Shown here: positions 8,211 to 14,852 of the stretch, one piece after another
Layout of the letters: each line of letters opens with the position of its first letter
Position numbering within the stretch: the first letter of the stretch is position 1
Origin: CADEEN01 sp040384625
GTDB lineage: Bacteria; Pseudomonadota; Gammaproteobacteria; Burkholderiales; Burkholderiaceae_C
Assembly: GCA_040384625.1 (NCBI GenBank)
Contig: JAZKIW010000015.1
Coordinates: 1-64,000 of the forward strand
DNA length: 64,000 nt
Reading direction: 5' to 3'
Position numbers and translations under genes: made by a program
The notes under the pieces: model-generated
What the model was told of the DNA's origin: nothing
What the model saw: the letters and a program-made list of their open reading frames with translations, nothing else
Database searches by the model: none

Positions 8211-9011
8211 ATGGACTTCGAACCGGCCCATTCCCTCGCCCTGGCGCCCAGTTCAGCTGCCTGGTCGTTCGCGTTCGCCGAGGGCCAGCTCCTGCTGCGC
8301 GAAGGCGAAGAGTTCTTGACCCCAGGCCCTTTGATCGAAGCCGAAGTGCGCCACTACCTGGGCCGTCTCGGTGGGTTCGATGCGTGGGCGCTGCGGCTGG
8401 ACAGCGCGCCGCCCGGCTGGCGTCGCGTGCCGTTGCGTGCCGCGATGATGGCCATGCCGGCGGCGCAGATGGGGGTGGCCGCGCGCGCGTCGCAGGTGAT
8501 CGAGTGGGACCGCGCCCACCGTTTCTGCGGTGTCTGCGGCACGCCGACCGAGCATGTCGCGCATGAGCGCGCGCGGCGCTGCCCGTCGTGTGCACATGTC
8601 GCCTACCCACGCGTGACGCCGGCCATGATGGCCCTGGTGTGGCGCCCCGGCGAGGTGTTGCTGGCGCGCGCGCCGCACTTCGCGAAGGGCATGTACAGCG
8701 CTCTGGCCGGTTTCGTGGAAGCGGGCGAGACGATCGAACAGTGCGTCGAGCGCGAGACGGCGGAAGAGGTCGGCGTGCGAATCACCGACTTGCGCTATTA
8801 CGGCAGCCAGAGCTGGCCGTTCCCGCACAGCCTGATGGTGGCGTTCACCGCGCGCTGGACTGGCGGCGAGATCGTGCCGCAGGCCGGCGAGATCGAGGAT
8901 GCCCGCTGGTACGCGCTGGATGCGCTTCCGACGATCCCGCCGCGGTTCAGCATTTCTGGACATTTGATCCGCGATACGGTGAAGGCCCTTGTCGAGGGCC
9001 GTACGCCATGA
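8211..9011 (+). CDS. nudC: NADH pyrophosphatase NudC
   Basis: A 266-residue Nudix hydrolase that cleaves NAD(H) to NMN(H) and AMP and, in characterised homologues, removes NAD caps from RNA. A zinc ribbon precedes the catalytic domain (FCGVCGTP, then RRCPSCAH). The Nudix box is complete: G-FVEAG-E-TIEQCVE-RE-TA-EE-VGV. It is followed by 'SQSWPFPHSLM', the S-Q-x-W-P-F-P-x-S signature specific to NADH pyrophosphatases. Length matches the family. The gene follows a small membrane protein and converges with the 5-formyl-THF cyclo-ligase gene, with only 9 bases between stops. Confidence 0.95.
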   Translation: MDFEPAHSLALAPSSAAWSFAFAEGQLLLREGEEFLTPGPLIEAEVRHYLGRLGGFDAWALRLDSAPPGWRRVPLRAAMMAMPAAQMGVAARASQVIEWDRAHRFCGVCGTPTEHVAHERARRCPSCAHVAYPRVTPAMMALVWRPGEVLLARAPHFAKGMYSALAGFVEAGETIEQCVERETAEEVGVRITDLRYYGSQSWPFPHSLMVAFTARWTGGEIVPQAGEIEDARWYALDALPTIPPRFSISGHLIRDTVKALVEGRTP

Positions 9012-9020
9012 TCCCTCGGC

Positions 9021-9746
9021 TCAATGACCGAAGAACGCCTCGAACTCCGATCCATAACAGACCGGTGAGGAGTACGAGCGCTGATCGTCGGGCCAGGGCG
9101 TGACCGCCTCGGCATGGGCGACGGGCCGGAGTCCGTCCGCGCCGACCGAACGCACACCGGCTTCGGTGACGATGAAGTCCATCGGCACATCGTGCGATTG
9201 CGGGTGGATCGTGGTCAAGCGGGAGAGTTCGAAGCCGACCCCGATCTTCAGCGGCTGCGGCTGCATCGCGGCCAGTGTCCTGTCGAAGTAGCCGCCACCC
9301 AGCCCGAGTCGATAGCCCTTGGCGTCGAAGCCGACGAGCGGGATCAGCAGGACTTGGGGCACGACCCGCGCCGTGCCATCAGGCACCGGCAAGCCCAGTG
9401 TCCCTCGGCACAGGGTGGCGCCGGGCCACCACTCGCCGAACTGCAGGGGCGCAGCCTTGCGCACGACCATCGGTAGCGCCAGGCGCGCGCCGCGCTGCCT
9501 GAAGCAGCGCATCGCCGGGCGCGGATCGAATTCGCCTCGGAAGGGCCAGTAGCCGGCAACGGTCATCCCGCGCAGGCCGGCGAAGGTTTCGGTCAGCAGT
9601 CGCGTGATCGTGTACTGCCGTTCGCGCCGCTGCGCGAGCGGCATCGCGACGCGGCGCTGCACCAGTGCGGCGCGACCAGCAGCGCGCCAGTGCTGCAGCT
9701 CGGCTGTCTGCAGGGGCTCAGTGCAACTCGCCGTCGATGAGGGCAT
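9021..9746 (-). CDS. fau: 5-formyltetrahydrofolate cyclo-ligase
   Basis: A 241-residue member of the 5-FTHF cyclo-ligase family, which converts 5-formyl-THF and ATP to 5,10-methenyl-THF. The N-terminal basic segment 'LVQRRVAMPLAQRRERQ' and the signature 'GFDAKGYRLGLGGGYFDR' (folate/ATP site) are diagnostic. The C-terminal tail after 'TEAGVRSVG' is somewhat longer than usual. Its ATG overlaps the end of an 72-residue upstream gene by 29 bases, so the two are probably translationally coupled and transcribed from the BON-gene promoter at about 10260. A 6S RNA gene often adjoins this family in proteobacteria; here the upstream DNA is coding and none is seen. Confidence 0.9.
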   Translation of the reverse strand: MPSSTASCTEPLQTAELQHWRAAGRAALVQRRVAMPLAQRRERQYTITRLLTETFAGLRGMTVAGYWPFRGEFDPRPAMRCFRQRGARLALPMVVRKAAPLQFGEWWPGATLCRGTLGLPVPDGTARVVPQVLLIPLVGFDAKGYRLGLGGGYFDRTLAAMQPQPLKIGVGFELSRLTTIHPQSHDVPMDFIVTEAGVRSVGADGLRPVAHAEAVTPWPDDQRSYSSPVCYGSEFEAFFGH

Positions 9747-9936
9747 GGGCTATCTCGATGCCTGTGTCGATCGCGTGGCCGGGCCGGGTCTCATCGATGA
9801 TGTACTCGGCCAGTTGGTCGGCGTCGCGTGCGCTCGGATCGTGCACCACGACGGCGATGTAGCTGCCGCCGTACAGTGGGTCGACGCTCACGTCCACGTG
9901 GCGTCTCTTGTAGCAGCCAGTCGCGTGGCGCCGCAT
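9718..9936 (-). CDS. Small hypothetical protein in a folate/BON operon
   Basis: A 72-residue protein if initiated at ATG 9936, which overlaps the stop of the BON-domain gene in a TGATG arrangement. A longer version from 9981 would run into that gene. The sequence has a basic N-terminus 'MRRHATGCYKRRHVDV' and an acidic helical second half 'DADQLAEYIIDETRPGHAI'. I recognise no family and see no membrane segment. Its end overlaps the start of the cyclo-ligase gene by 29 bases. This double overlap is the main evidence that it is a real gene. Confidence 0.55.
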   Translation of the reverse strand: MRRHATGCYKRRHVDVSVDPLYGGSYIAVVVHDPSARDADQLAEYIIDETRPGHAIDTGIEIAHALIDGELH

Positions 9937-10259
9937 CACGCCAGCGCCTGCCACTCGCGCCGCGGCAGGCGCGCGTCCCACACGTCGTGAACCCCGAGCA
10001 GTTCGAGGGCGGCCTGGCGTGCTGCGGGCCGGTCACTCTCGTGCTTGAGGAGGCCCTGGTAGACAACCTTGCCGCGGTCGACGAAGACGTTCGAAGTCCG
10101 CGCGTCCCACCAGGGCGCGTTTTCGAGGCGCACCAACAGGGTCTTGCGGATCGCCTCGTCCGTGTCGACGGGCGCGCCTCGCATGTTGGACGCGGCGGCG
10201 GACCGCAGGGGTTGCGCAAACGAGAAGCCAGTGCGAGCGGCCAGGGTGGTCGATTTCAT
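9936..10259 (-). CDS. BON-domain protein
   Basis: A 107-residue protein with one BON (OsmY-type) domain: 'EAIRKTLLVRLENAPWWDAR' and 'VFVDRGKVVYQGLL' show the alternating Asp/Val/Gly strands that follow the first helix in the family. The N-terminus (MKSTTLAARTGFSFAQPLRS) is not a clear signal peptide, so the location is uncertain; many BON proteins are periplasmic. It is the first gene of a three-gene minus-strand operon and diverges from a LysR regulator gene. The AT-rich region 10300-10375 between them may hold sites for that LysR protein. Confidence 0.7.
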   Translation of the reverse strand: MKSTTLAARTGFSFAQPLRSAAASNMRGAPVDTDEAIRKTLLVRLENAPWWDARTSNVFVDRGKVVYQGLLKHESDRPAARQAALELLGVHDVWDARLPRREWQALA

Positions 10260-10375
10260 GATCGGGGTCCCTTCTTGGGTGTCATGCCTTCATCTTCGGG
10301 CGATCCATATATCAAGTAAAGCGACATTGATTGATTGATAAGAGCAAAATACTTGCGTTTAAATCGACCGACGTC

Positions 10376-11281
10376 ATGGACATCACTCTCGAACGCACCT
10401 TCCTCGAAATCGTCGCCAGTGGCAGCTTCTTCCGCGCCTCCGAGCGCCTGCACGTGACCCAGACAGCCGTCAGCGCGCGCGTGAAGTCGCTCGAGTCGAT
10501 GCTCGGCCGCCAGCTCTTCGTGCGCAACAAGTCGGGCGCCACTCTGACGGCGGCAGGCGACCAGTTCGTGCGCCACGCCTCGGCGCTGATCCAAGCATGG
10601 GAGCACGCGCGCCAGCAGGTGGCCGTGCCACCGGGTCGTTCGGCGATGCTCACCATCGGCTGCGAAGCAAGCCTGTGGGACCCCCTGATGCTCAACTGGC
10701 TGTTGTGGATGCGAACCCGCGCCACCCACCTGGCGCTGCGAACCGAAGTCGGCCTGCCGGCGGATCTGCTGGGCCGCGTGGCCAACGGAACGCTGGACAT
10801 CGCGGTGCTGTACGCCCCGCAGCAACGGCCCGGCGTGCAGATCGAACTGCTGCTCGAAGAGAAGCTGGTCTTCGTGACCACATCGCGCCAGGGCAGGACG
10901 CCGACGCCCGACACCTATGTGCACGTCGACTGGGGGCCCGAGTTCGCCGCGCAGCACAGCCTGGCCTATCCGGAGTTGTCCAGTGCCGCCGTCTCCGCCA
11001 GCCTCGGTCCGCTCGGGCTGGGCTACGTGCTGGCGGCGGGCGGCGCAGGCTACTTCCGGATGGCCGTCGTGCGCGACCACTTGAAGGCCGGTCGCTTGCA
11101 CTTCGTCAAGGGCGCCCCCGAGTTCTCCTACCCGGCCTACGCCGTGCACTCGGCCAACGTGAGTGCAGACGGGCTGCGGCCCGCACTGGCGGGCTTGCAC
11201 GGGGTGGTTGGCGCCGCAGGGCCCGTGGTGCCGTCAGTGCCGCGTCCCCACAGGCGTCGAGCCGAACCTGGGCCGAAATAG
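10376..11281 (+). CDS. LysR-family transcriptional regulator
   Basis: A 301-residue LysR protein with the classical N-terminal HTH: 'LERTFLEIVASGSFFRASER' then 'LHVTQTAVSARVKSLESML' and 'GRQLFVRNKSG'. The C-terminal periplasmic-binding-like effector domain starts at about residue 90. ATG 10376 is chosen because the family typically begins within five residues of this helix; ATG 10331 adds an unlike leader. The C-terminus (after about residue 285) is a basic, low-complexity tail. It is divergent from the BON/cyclo-ligase operon, which is its most likely target by the usual LysR arrangement. Confidence 0.85.
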   Translation: MDITLERTFLEIVASGSFFRASERLHVTQTAVSARVKSLESMLGRQLFVRNKSGATLTAAGDQFVRHASALIQAWEHARQQVAVPPGRSAMLTIGCEASLWDPLMLNWLLWMRTRATHLALRTEVGLPADLLGRVANGTLDIAVLYAPQQRPGVQIELLLEEKLVFVTTSRQGRTPTPDTYVHVDWGPEFAAQHSLAYPELSSAAVSASLGPLGLGYVLAAGGAGYFRMAVVRDHLKAGRLHFVKGAPEFSYPAYAVHSANVSADGLRPALAGLHGVVGAAGPVVPSVPRPHRRRAEPGPK

Positions 11282-11329
11282 GCATCGCGTTCATGGGGTG
11301 CTCGCGGCCATCTCTGGCATGGCGGGCCG

Positions 11330-12481
11330 TCACGGTCCCCGTGACGCGACGAAGCGCAGACGGGTGATCTCCGAAGGCGCGCCCAGGCGAAGCGGCGGCC
11401 CCCAGTAGCCAGTGCCGCGGCTGGTGTAGACCCACAGGGAGCCCAGCCGCTCGAGGCCGGCGACGAAGGGCTGTTGCAGTTTCACCAGCAGGTTCCATGG
11501 CCAGAACTGGCCGCCGTGCGTATGGCCGGACAACTGCACATCGAATCCCGCTTCGGCCGCGGCACTCGCGCTGCGAGGCTGGTGCGCCAGCAGCACTCGC
11601 AGTCCTGCATCGCCTGGGGCGCCGGCGATGGCAGCGCGCGGGTCGCTGCGGTGGCTGGAGACGAAGTGGCGTGCGTTGAAGTCGGCGACGCCGGCCAGCA
11701 CCAATCGGGAGCCCTCGTGTTCGATCACCACATGCTCGTCGAGCAGTACACGCAGGCCGATCGTGCGCAACTGGGCGATCCACTCGGGTGCGCCGCTGTA
11801 GTACTCGTGATTGCCGGTGACGAAGTAGGTGCCGTGCCGCGAGCGCAATGAGGCAAGCGGCGCGACGTCCGCTGCCAGGTCCTGCACTCGGCCGTCCACC
11901 AGATCCCCGGTGATGGCGATCGCATCGGCACCGAGTCGGTTGACGCGGTCGACGATCGCGCGCACGTACGGGGCCTTGACGGTCGGGCCGACGTGAAGGT
12001 CGGAAATCTGCACGATCGTGAACCCTTGCAACGCCGTCGGCAGCCCGGCGATCGGTACATCCACATCGCGAACGCTGGCGGTGCGGCGCGCTTCGATCAG
12101 GCCGACGAGCGTGGCCGCCAGGGCCAAGAGCGGCACCGCCGCGGCACTGGCCTCGGCGATCGCCGGCACGGAAAACGGGGTGGCGAACAAGAGCAACAGC
12201 AACAGGTCACGCAGCAAGGTGAGCACGAGCAGCATCGAGAACTGGCCCAACGCCAGCATGCCGATCCAGGTCCAGCGGTCGGCCGCTGCGCGTTCAGGCA
12301 TGCGACGGCCGAAGAAGGCCATGGGAATCAGAAGCGCGGAGGCCATCAGCAACGCCACAAAGGCTGACGTGGCGGCCAATCCAGGCAGATGCGGGGCGAT
12401 GCGCCAGCCAATATAGACATGTATCAACGGCAACAGCCAGCCTGCGCTCATCGGGTCCAGATGGCGACGCCTGGCGTGCAT
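11330..12481 (-). CDS. Membrane-bound calcineurin-type metallophosphoesterase
   Basis: A 383-residue protein with about four hydrophobic N-terminal helices (residues 12-130) and a C-terminal metallophosphoesterase domain of the YaeI/YkuE kind. All metal motifs are present in order: 'ISDLHVG', 'ITGDLVDGR', 'TGNHEYY', 'LLAHQP', 'LSGHTHGGQFWP'. YaeI-type enzymes act on UDP-2,3-diacylglucosamine or related phosphoesters; the substrate here is not known. It converges with the LysR gene. ATG 12481 is used; ATG 12451 is an alternative that still keeps the first helix. Confidence 0.85.
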   Translation of the reverse strand: MHARRRHLDPMSAGWLLPLIHVYIGWRIAPHLPGLAATSAFVALLMASALLIPMAFFGRRMPERAAADRWTWIGMLALGQFSMLLVLTLLRDLLLLLLFATPFSVPAIAEASAAAVPLLALAATLVGLIEARRTASVRDVDVPIAGLPTALQGFTIVQISDLHVGPTVKAPYVRAIVDRVNRLGADAIAITGDLVDGRVQDLAADVAPLASLRSRHGTYFVTGNHEYYSGAPEWIAQLRTIGLRVLLDEHVVIEHEGSRLVLAGVADFNARHFVSSHRSDPRAAIAGAPGDAGLRVLLAHQPRSASAAAEAGFDVQLSGHTHGGQFWPWNLLVKLQQPFVAGLERLGSLWVYTSRGTGYWGPPLRLGAPSEITRLRFVASRGP

Positions 12482-12634
12482 TCAAGGCGAAACCCATGGC
12501 CCCCTGCCGCTTATCTTCGATCGCAGTGCGGCTGCGCCACGGCGTGCTGTGCACGGGTTTCACCGACCGTCGATCGCGGGGTTTCCCCGGGGCCGTTTCG
12601 ATTGACTTCCGGCGAGCGTTCTCCAATACTCGCC

Positions 12635-12640
12635 TTGACA
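12635..12640 (+). promoter_or_regulatory. Perfect -35 hexamer upstream of the ThuA-like gene
   Basis: TTGACA lies 12 bases upstream of the 19-bp palindrome at 12653. A 16-18 bp spacer would place the -10 element inside that palindrome, but no good TATAAT match is seen there, so the exact promoter is unclear. The arrangement fits repression by steric blocking. Confidence 0.4.
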
Positions 12641-12652
12641 GAAACAAAACGC

Positions 12653-12671
12653 TGTTCTGTCTGGTAGAACA
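12653..12671. promoter_or_regulatory. 19-bp palindrome, candidate IclR-family operator (site 1, ThuA-like gene)
   Basis: TGTTCTGTCTGGTAGAACA has perfect 6-bp arms TGTTCT / AGAACA spaced by 7 bases. It matches the site at 17599-17617 in 15 of 19 positions, including both half-sites and the spacing. It sits about 90 bases upstream of the ThuA-like start and just downstream of a perfect TTGACA. The likely binder is the IclR-family protein encoded at 17815-18603. Confidence 0.6.
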
Positions 12672-12759
12672 CCCCCCCGAAGGCCTTCGAAAGATGCGCC
12701 GGGCGATCACAAGCAGTTCCACATCTTGTCCGCAAGGACCAAACGTGAGGAGTATGAGG

Positions 12760-13773
12760 ATGACAACAACAGTCTTGCGCGCGAGCCTTGCAGCCGGCGC
12801 TCTCTCGATGGCGGCGCTCGGCGGCGCGGCACATGCGGCGGCGGCCGAGCCGACCGTGGCGGAGCCGACCAACGGTAACGTCTTCCCTGGCGCGAAGGAC
12901 AACTTCGATCCGGTCTACAACGTCTGCCGTGGCACCGACCCCCGTTGCTACAACCCCTGGGTCGACAACCGGCAGAACAAGGTGCTGATCTATTCGCGCA
13001 CCGCCGGGCCACGCCACGCCAACCTCGGTTCTGCGCTGGCCGCAGGCCTGAACCCCCCACTGGGCGCGAACAACGTGGCCCAGAAGGCACTCATCGCGTG
13101 GATGGCCGAGCAGGGCGTCGCGGCCGACTGGACCGAGGACGTCACTCGGTTGAGCGGCCTGAACCAGTACAAGGCTGTGATCTTCATGAGTCCGACTCGG
13201 GACACGATGCAGAAGCACGGCACCGCCGTCTCGGTCACCTCCGCGGTCAATACCACGACCAATGCACACCTCGACGCCGGCAAGACCGCACTGCGCCAGT
13301 ACATTCGGGCGGGTGGTGGGTTCGTCGGCATCCACAACGCCTTTGGGACGGAATACAACTGGCCGTGGTACGAGGGCCTGCTGGGCAATGCCAACTACTA
13401 CGATCACGGTGCCAATCAGGACGGTGTGTCCGTGATCGTCAACAAGGACTCTTCGACCGAAGGCCTTCCAACGCGTTGGGGCTACAAGGACGAGTGGTAC
13501 AACTTGGTGCCGTTCCCGACCCGCGTGAAGTTCCTTGCCACGGTCGACGAGAGTACGCTGGCGACGCGGCGCACGACCCATCCGGGCCACGGCTCGTTCC
13601 ATCCGACCACCTGGTGCCAGTACTACGATGGCGGACGTTCGTGGGTCACGACGCTGGGTCACGACGGGCAGGCTTTTGTCGACGGGTCGACCTTCCCAGG
13701 TCAGGCGCAGTTCAAGAGCCTGGTCGTGAACGGCATCCTGTCGGCGATGGGCAACAAGCCGTTCTGCCAGTGA
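12760..13773 (+). CDS. Secreted ThuA-like domain protein
   Basis: A 337-residue exported protein. ATG 12760 is chosen because AGGAG at 12748-12752 is correctly spaced for it but too close to ATG 12754. Residues 1-25 form a signal peptide (LAAGALSMAALGGAAHA-AA). The body fits the ThuA-like, class-I-glutamine-amidotransferase-related fold: 'KVLIYSRTAGPRHANLGSAL', 'YKAVIFMSPTRDT', 'YIRAGGGFVGIHNAFG' and the C-terminal 'YYDGGRSWVTTLGHDGQAF'. ThuA proteins are linked to sugar metabolism, but the reaction of this clade is not established. A 19-bp IclR-type palindrome and a perfect TTGACA lie upstream; a terminator follows. Confidence 0.75.
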   Translation: MTTTVLRASLAAGALSMAALGGAAHAAAAEPTVAEPTNGNVFPGAKDNFDPVYNVCRGTDPRCYNPWVDNRQNKVLIYSRTAGPRHANLGSALAAGLNPPLGANNVAQKALIAWMAEQGVAADWTEDVTRLSGLNQYKAVIFMSPTRDTMQKHGTAVSVTSAVNTTTNAHLDAGKTALRQYIRAGGGFVGIHNAFGTEYNWPWYEGLLGNANYYDHGANQDGVSVIVNKDSSTEGLPTRWGYKDEWYNLVPFPTRVKFLATVDESTLATRRTTHPGHGSFHPTTWCQYYDGGRSWVTTLGHDGQAFVDGSTFPGQAQFKSLVVNGILSAMGNKPFCQ

Positions 13774-13817
13774 TCGCTTGATGTTGCGCGCCATGGCGTG
13801 GCGCGCATGAAGCACTT

Positions 13818-13848
13818 CGGGACCCTGGCGGGTCCCGATCTACTTTTT
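13818..13848 (+). terminator. Rho-independent terminator of the ThuA-like gene
   Basis: The arms CGGGACC / GGTCCCG (13818-13824 and 13831-13837) enclose a 6-base loop and are followed after 6 bases by TTTTT (13844-13848). It lies 45 bases after the ThuA-like stop on the plus strand. Confidence 0.6.
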
Positions 13849-13889
13849 GCGGGTGAGAGTGGCTGCGCCGTTCTCGCCGCTCTGGCGAA

Positions 13890-14726
13890 TCATCGCTGCG
13901 GCAGACAGCCGGGTGAACTCGACGGCGCCGAGCTCGTACGTTTTGCGAGTGCTTCGAGCGTCAGCTTGAAAGCCGCCAGTTCGGGTTTGCCCACCGGCGC
14001 ACCACGACTGGGTAGGGCAACGTCGAAGTCGAGCCACAACAAGTGGGCGATGGCTGCTGCCCAACCAGCGAAACTGCCCCCCGACGCGCAGTCGGGTTCC
14101 GGCGTAGCGGAGGTGAACAGCTCGCCGACAGCCAGGACGCGCAGGTCTCGAAAGAGGACGACGCTGTCGACCCCGGTCCTTCCGCTCCCGACATGCTCGA
14201 CCTCGGCCTCGACATTGCCCACGCGAAGCACGTAGTCGGTGTCATAGGCGATGAACGGCTTTGTCGACATGCTGGCACTTGACGCTGCAATGCCGGCGAT
14301 CCGTGGCTGCGCCCGCTGCTGGACGATGACCGGGATCCCCGCGGCGACGAACTGAGCAACGTTGCCGGATTGCGCTGGACCGCTTGCGGTCAACACCAAG
14401 GCGCCGACCGGCACGCCCTTCGCAATGCCCTGGATCTCAGCCATCAACGGACCGTACAGACCGGCACGATTCGAATCGACGACGATCACGCCGTTCGTTC
14501 CCAGGCGGAGCAGCGTGTCTCCGCCGCCTCCGTTGATGCGGAACAGCCCGGGCTTCATCAATTCAGCGCTCAGCGTCGGCATGCTGCCGCTCCCCGCGAG
14601 GGGCTGGGCGTCCGTTGTCGCGGCACTGAGTGCCGATCCGAGAAGCGCCAAGCCGAGCGTGCGGCGAGCGGCCGTGCGCCAGGCCGTTCTTGGGCCTCCG
14701 AGTGCGCTGAGACGTTGGTTTGCCAT
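13890..14726 (-). CDS. Exported metallo-beta-lactamase-fold protein lacking metal ligands
   Basis: A 278-residue protein with a basic signal-peptide-like N-terminus (cleavage near 'SAATTDAQP'). The body follows the MBL fold: 'GLFRINGGGGDTLLRLGTNG' then 'VIVVDSNRAG' is the usual first strand pair. Where active relatives have HxHxDH after the second strand, this one reads 'LVLTASGPAQSGNVAQF', with no histidine. The later 'GVDSVVLFRDLRVLAVGELF' corresponds to 'HTxGDSVVxFxDxxVxxxGDLF' but again lacks the His. It therefore looks like a non-catalytic homologue. ATG 14726 replaces the longer 14786 frame, which would overlap the upstream terminator. It lies downstream of the quinoprotein gene, same strand. 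Confidence 0.75.
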   Translation of the reverse strand: MANQRLSALGGPRTAWRTAARRTLGLALLGSALSAATTDAQPLAGSGSMPTLSAELMKPGLFRINGGGGDTLLRLGTNGVIVVDSNRAGLYGPLMAEIQGIAKGVPVGALVLTASGPAQSGNVAQFVAAGIPVIVQQRAQPRIAGIAASSASMSTKPFIAYDTDYVLRVGNVEAEVEHVGSGRTGVDSVVLFRDLRVLAVGELFTSATPEPDCASGGSFAGWAAAIAHLLWLDFDVALPSRGAPVGKPELAAFKLTLEALAKRTSSAPSSSPGCLPQR

Positions 14727-14789
14727 GGGATTGGAGCGCTTCAAATGAGGTAAGCAGAGACTGCAACGTCGAGCCGCGAGAGGCATTTG

Positions 14790-14822
14790 AAAAAGCCCCG
14801 GATCCGTTGCCGGTTCCGGGGC
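14790..14822 (-). terminator. Rho-independent terminator after the quinoprotein gene
   Basis: On the minus strand an 8-bp stem, GCCCCGGA / TCCGGGGC (14795-14802 with 14815-14822), is followed by a five-base T tract (14790-14794). It lies 30 bases downstream of the quinoprotein stop at 14853 and upstream of the MBL-fold gene, so that gene depends on read-through or its own promoter. Confidence 0.75.
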
Positions 14823-14852
14823 CGTGGGCTCAGCGCCTTGGGCGCCGAGGCG

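Noticed and set aside
9720..9950. 6S RNA gene next to the 5-formyl-THF cyclo-ligase gene
   Set aside because: The adjacent DNA is occupied by overlapping coding frames and no long rod-like hairpin was seen.
11329..11345. Hairpin GTCACGG / CCGTGAC as a terminator between the LysR and phosphoesterase genes
   Set aside because: There is no T-rich tail on either side and it lies at the end of a coding region.
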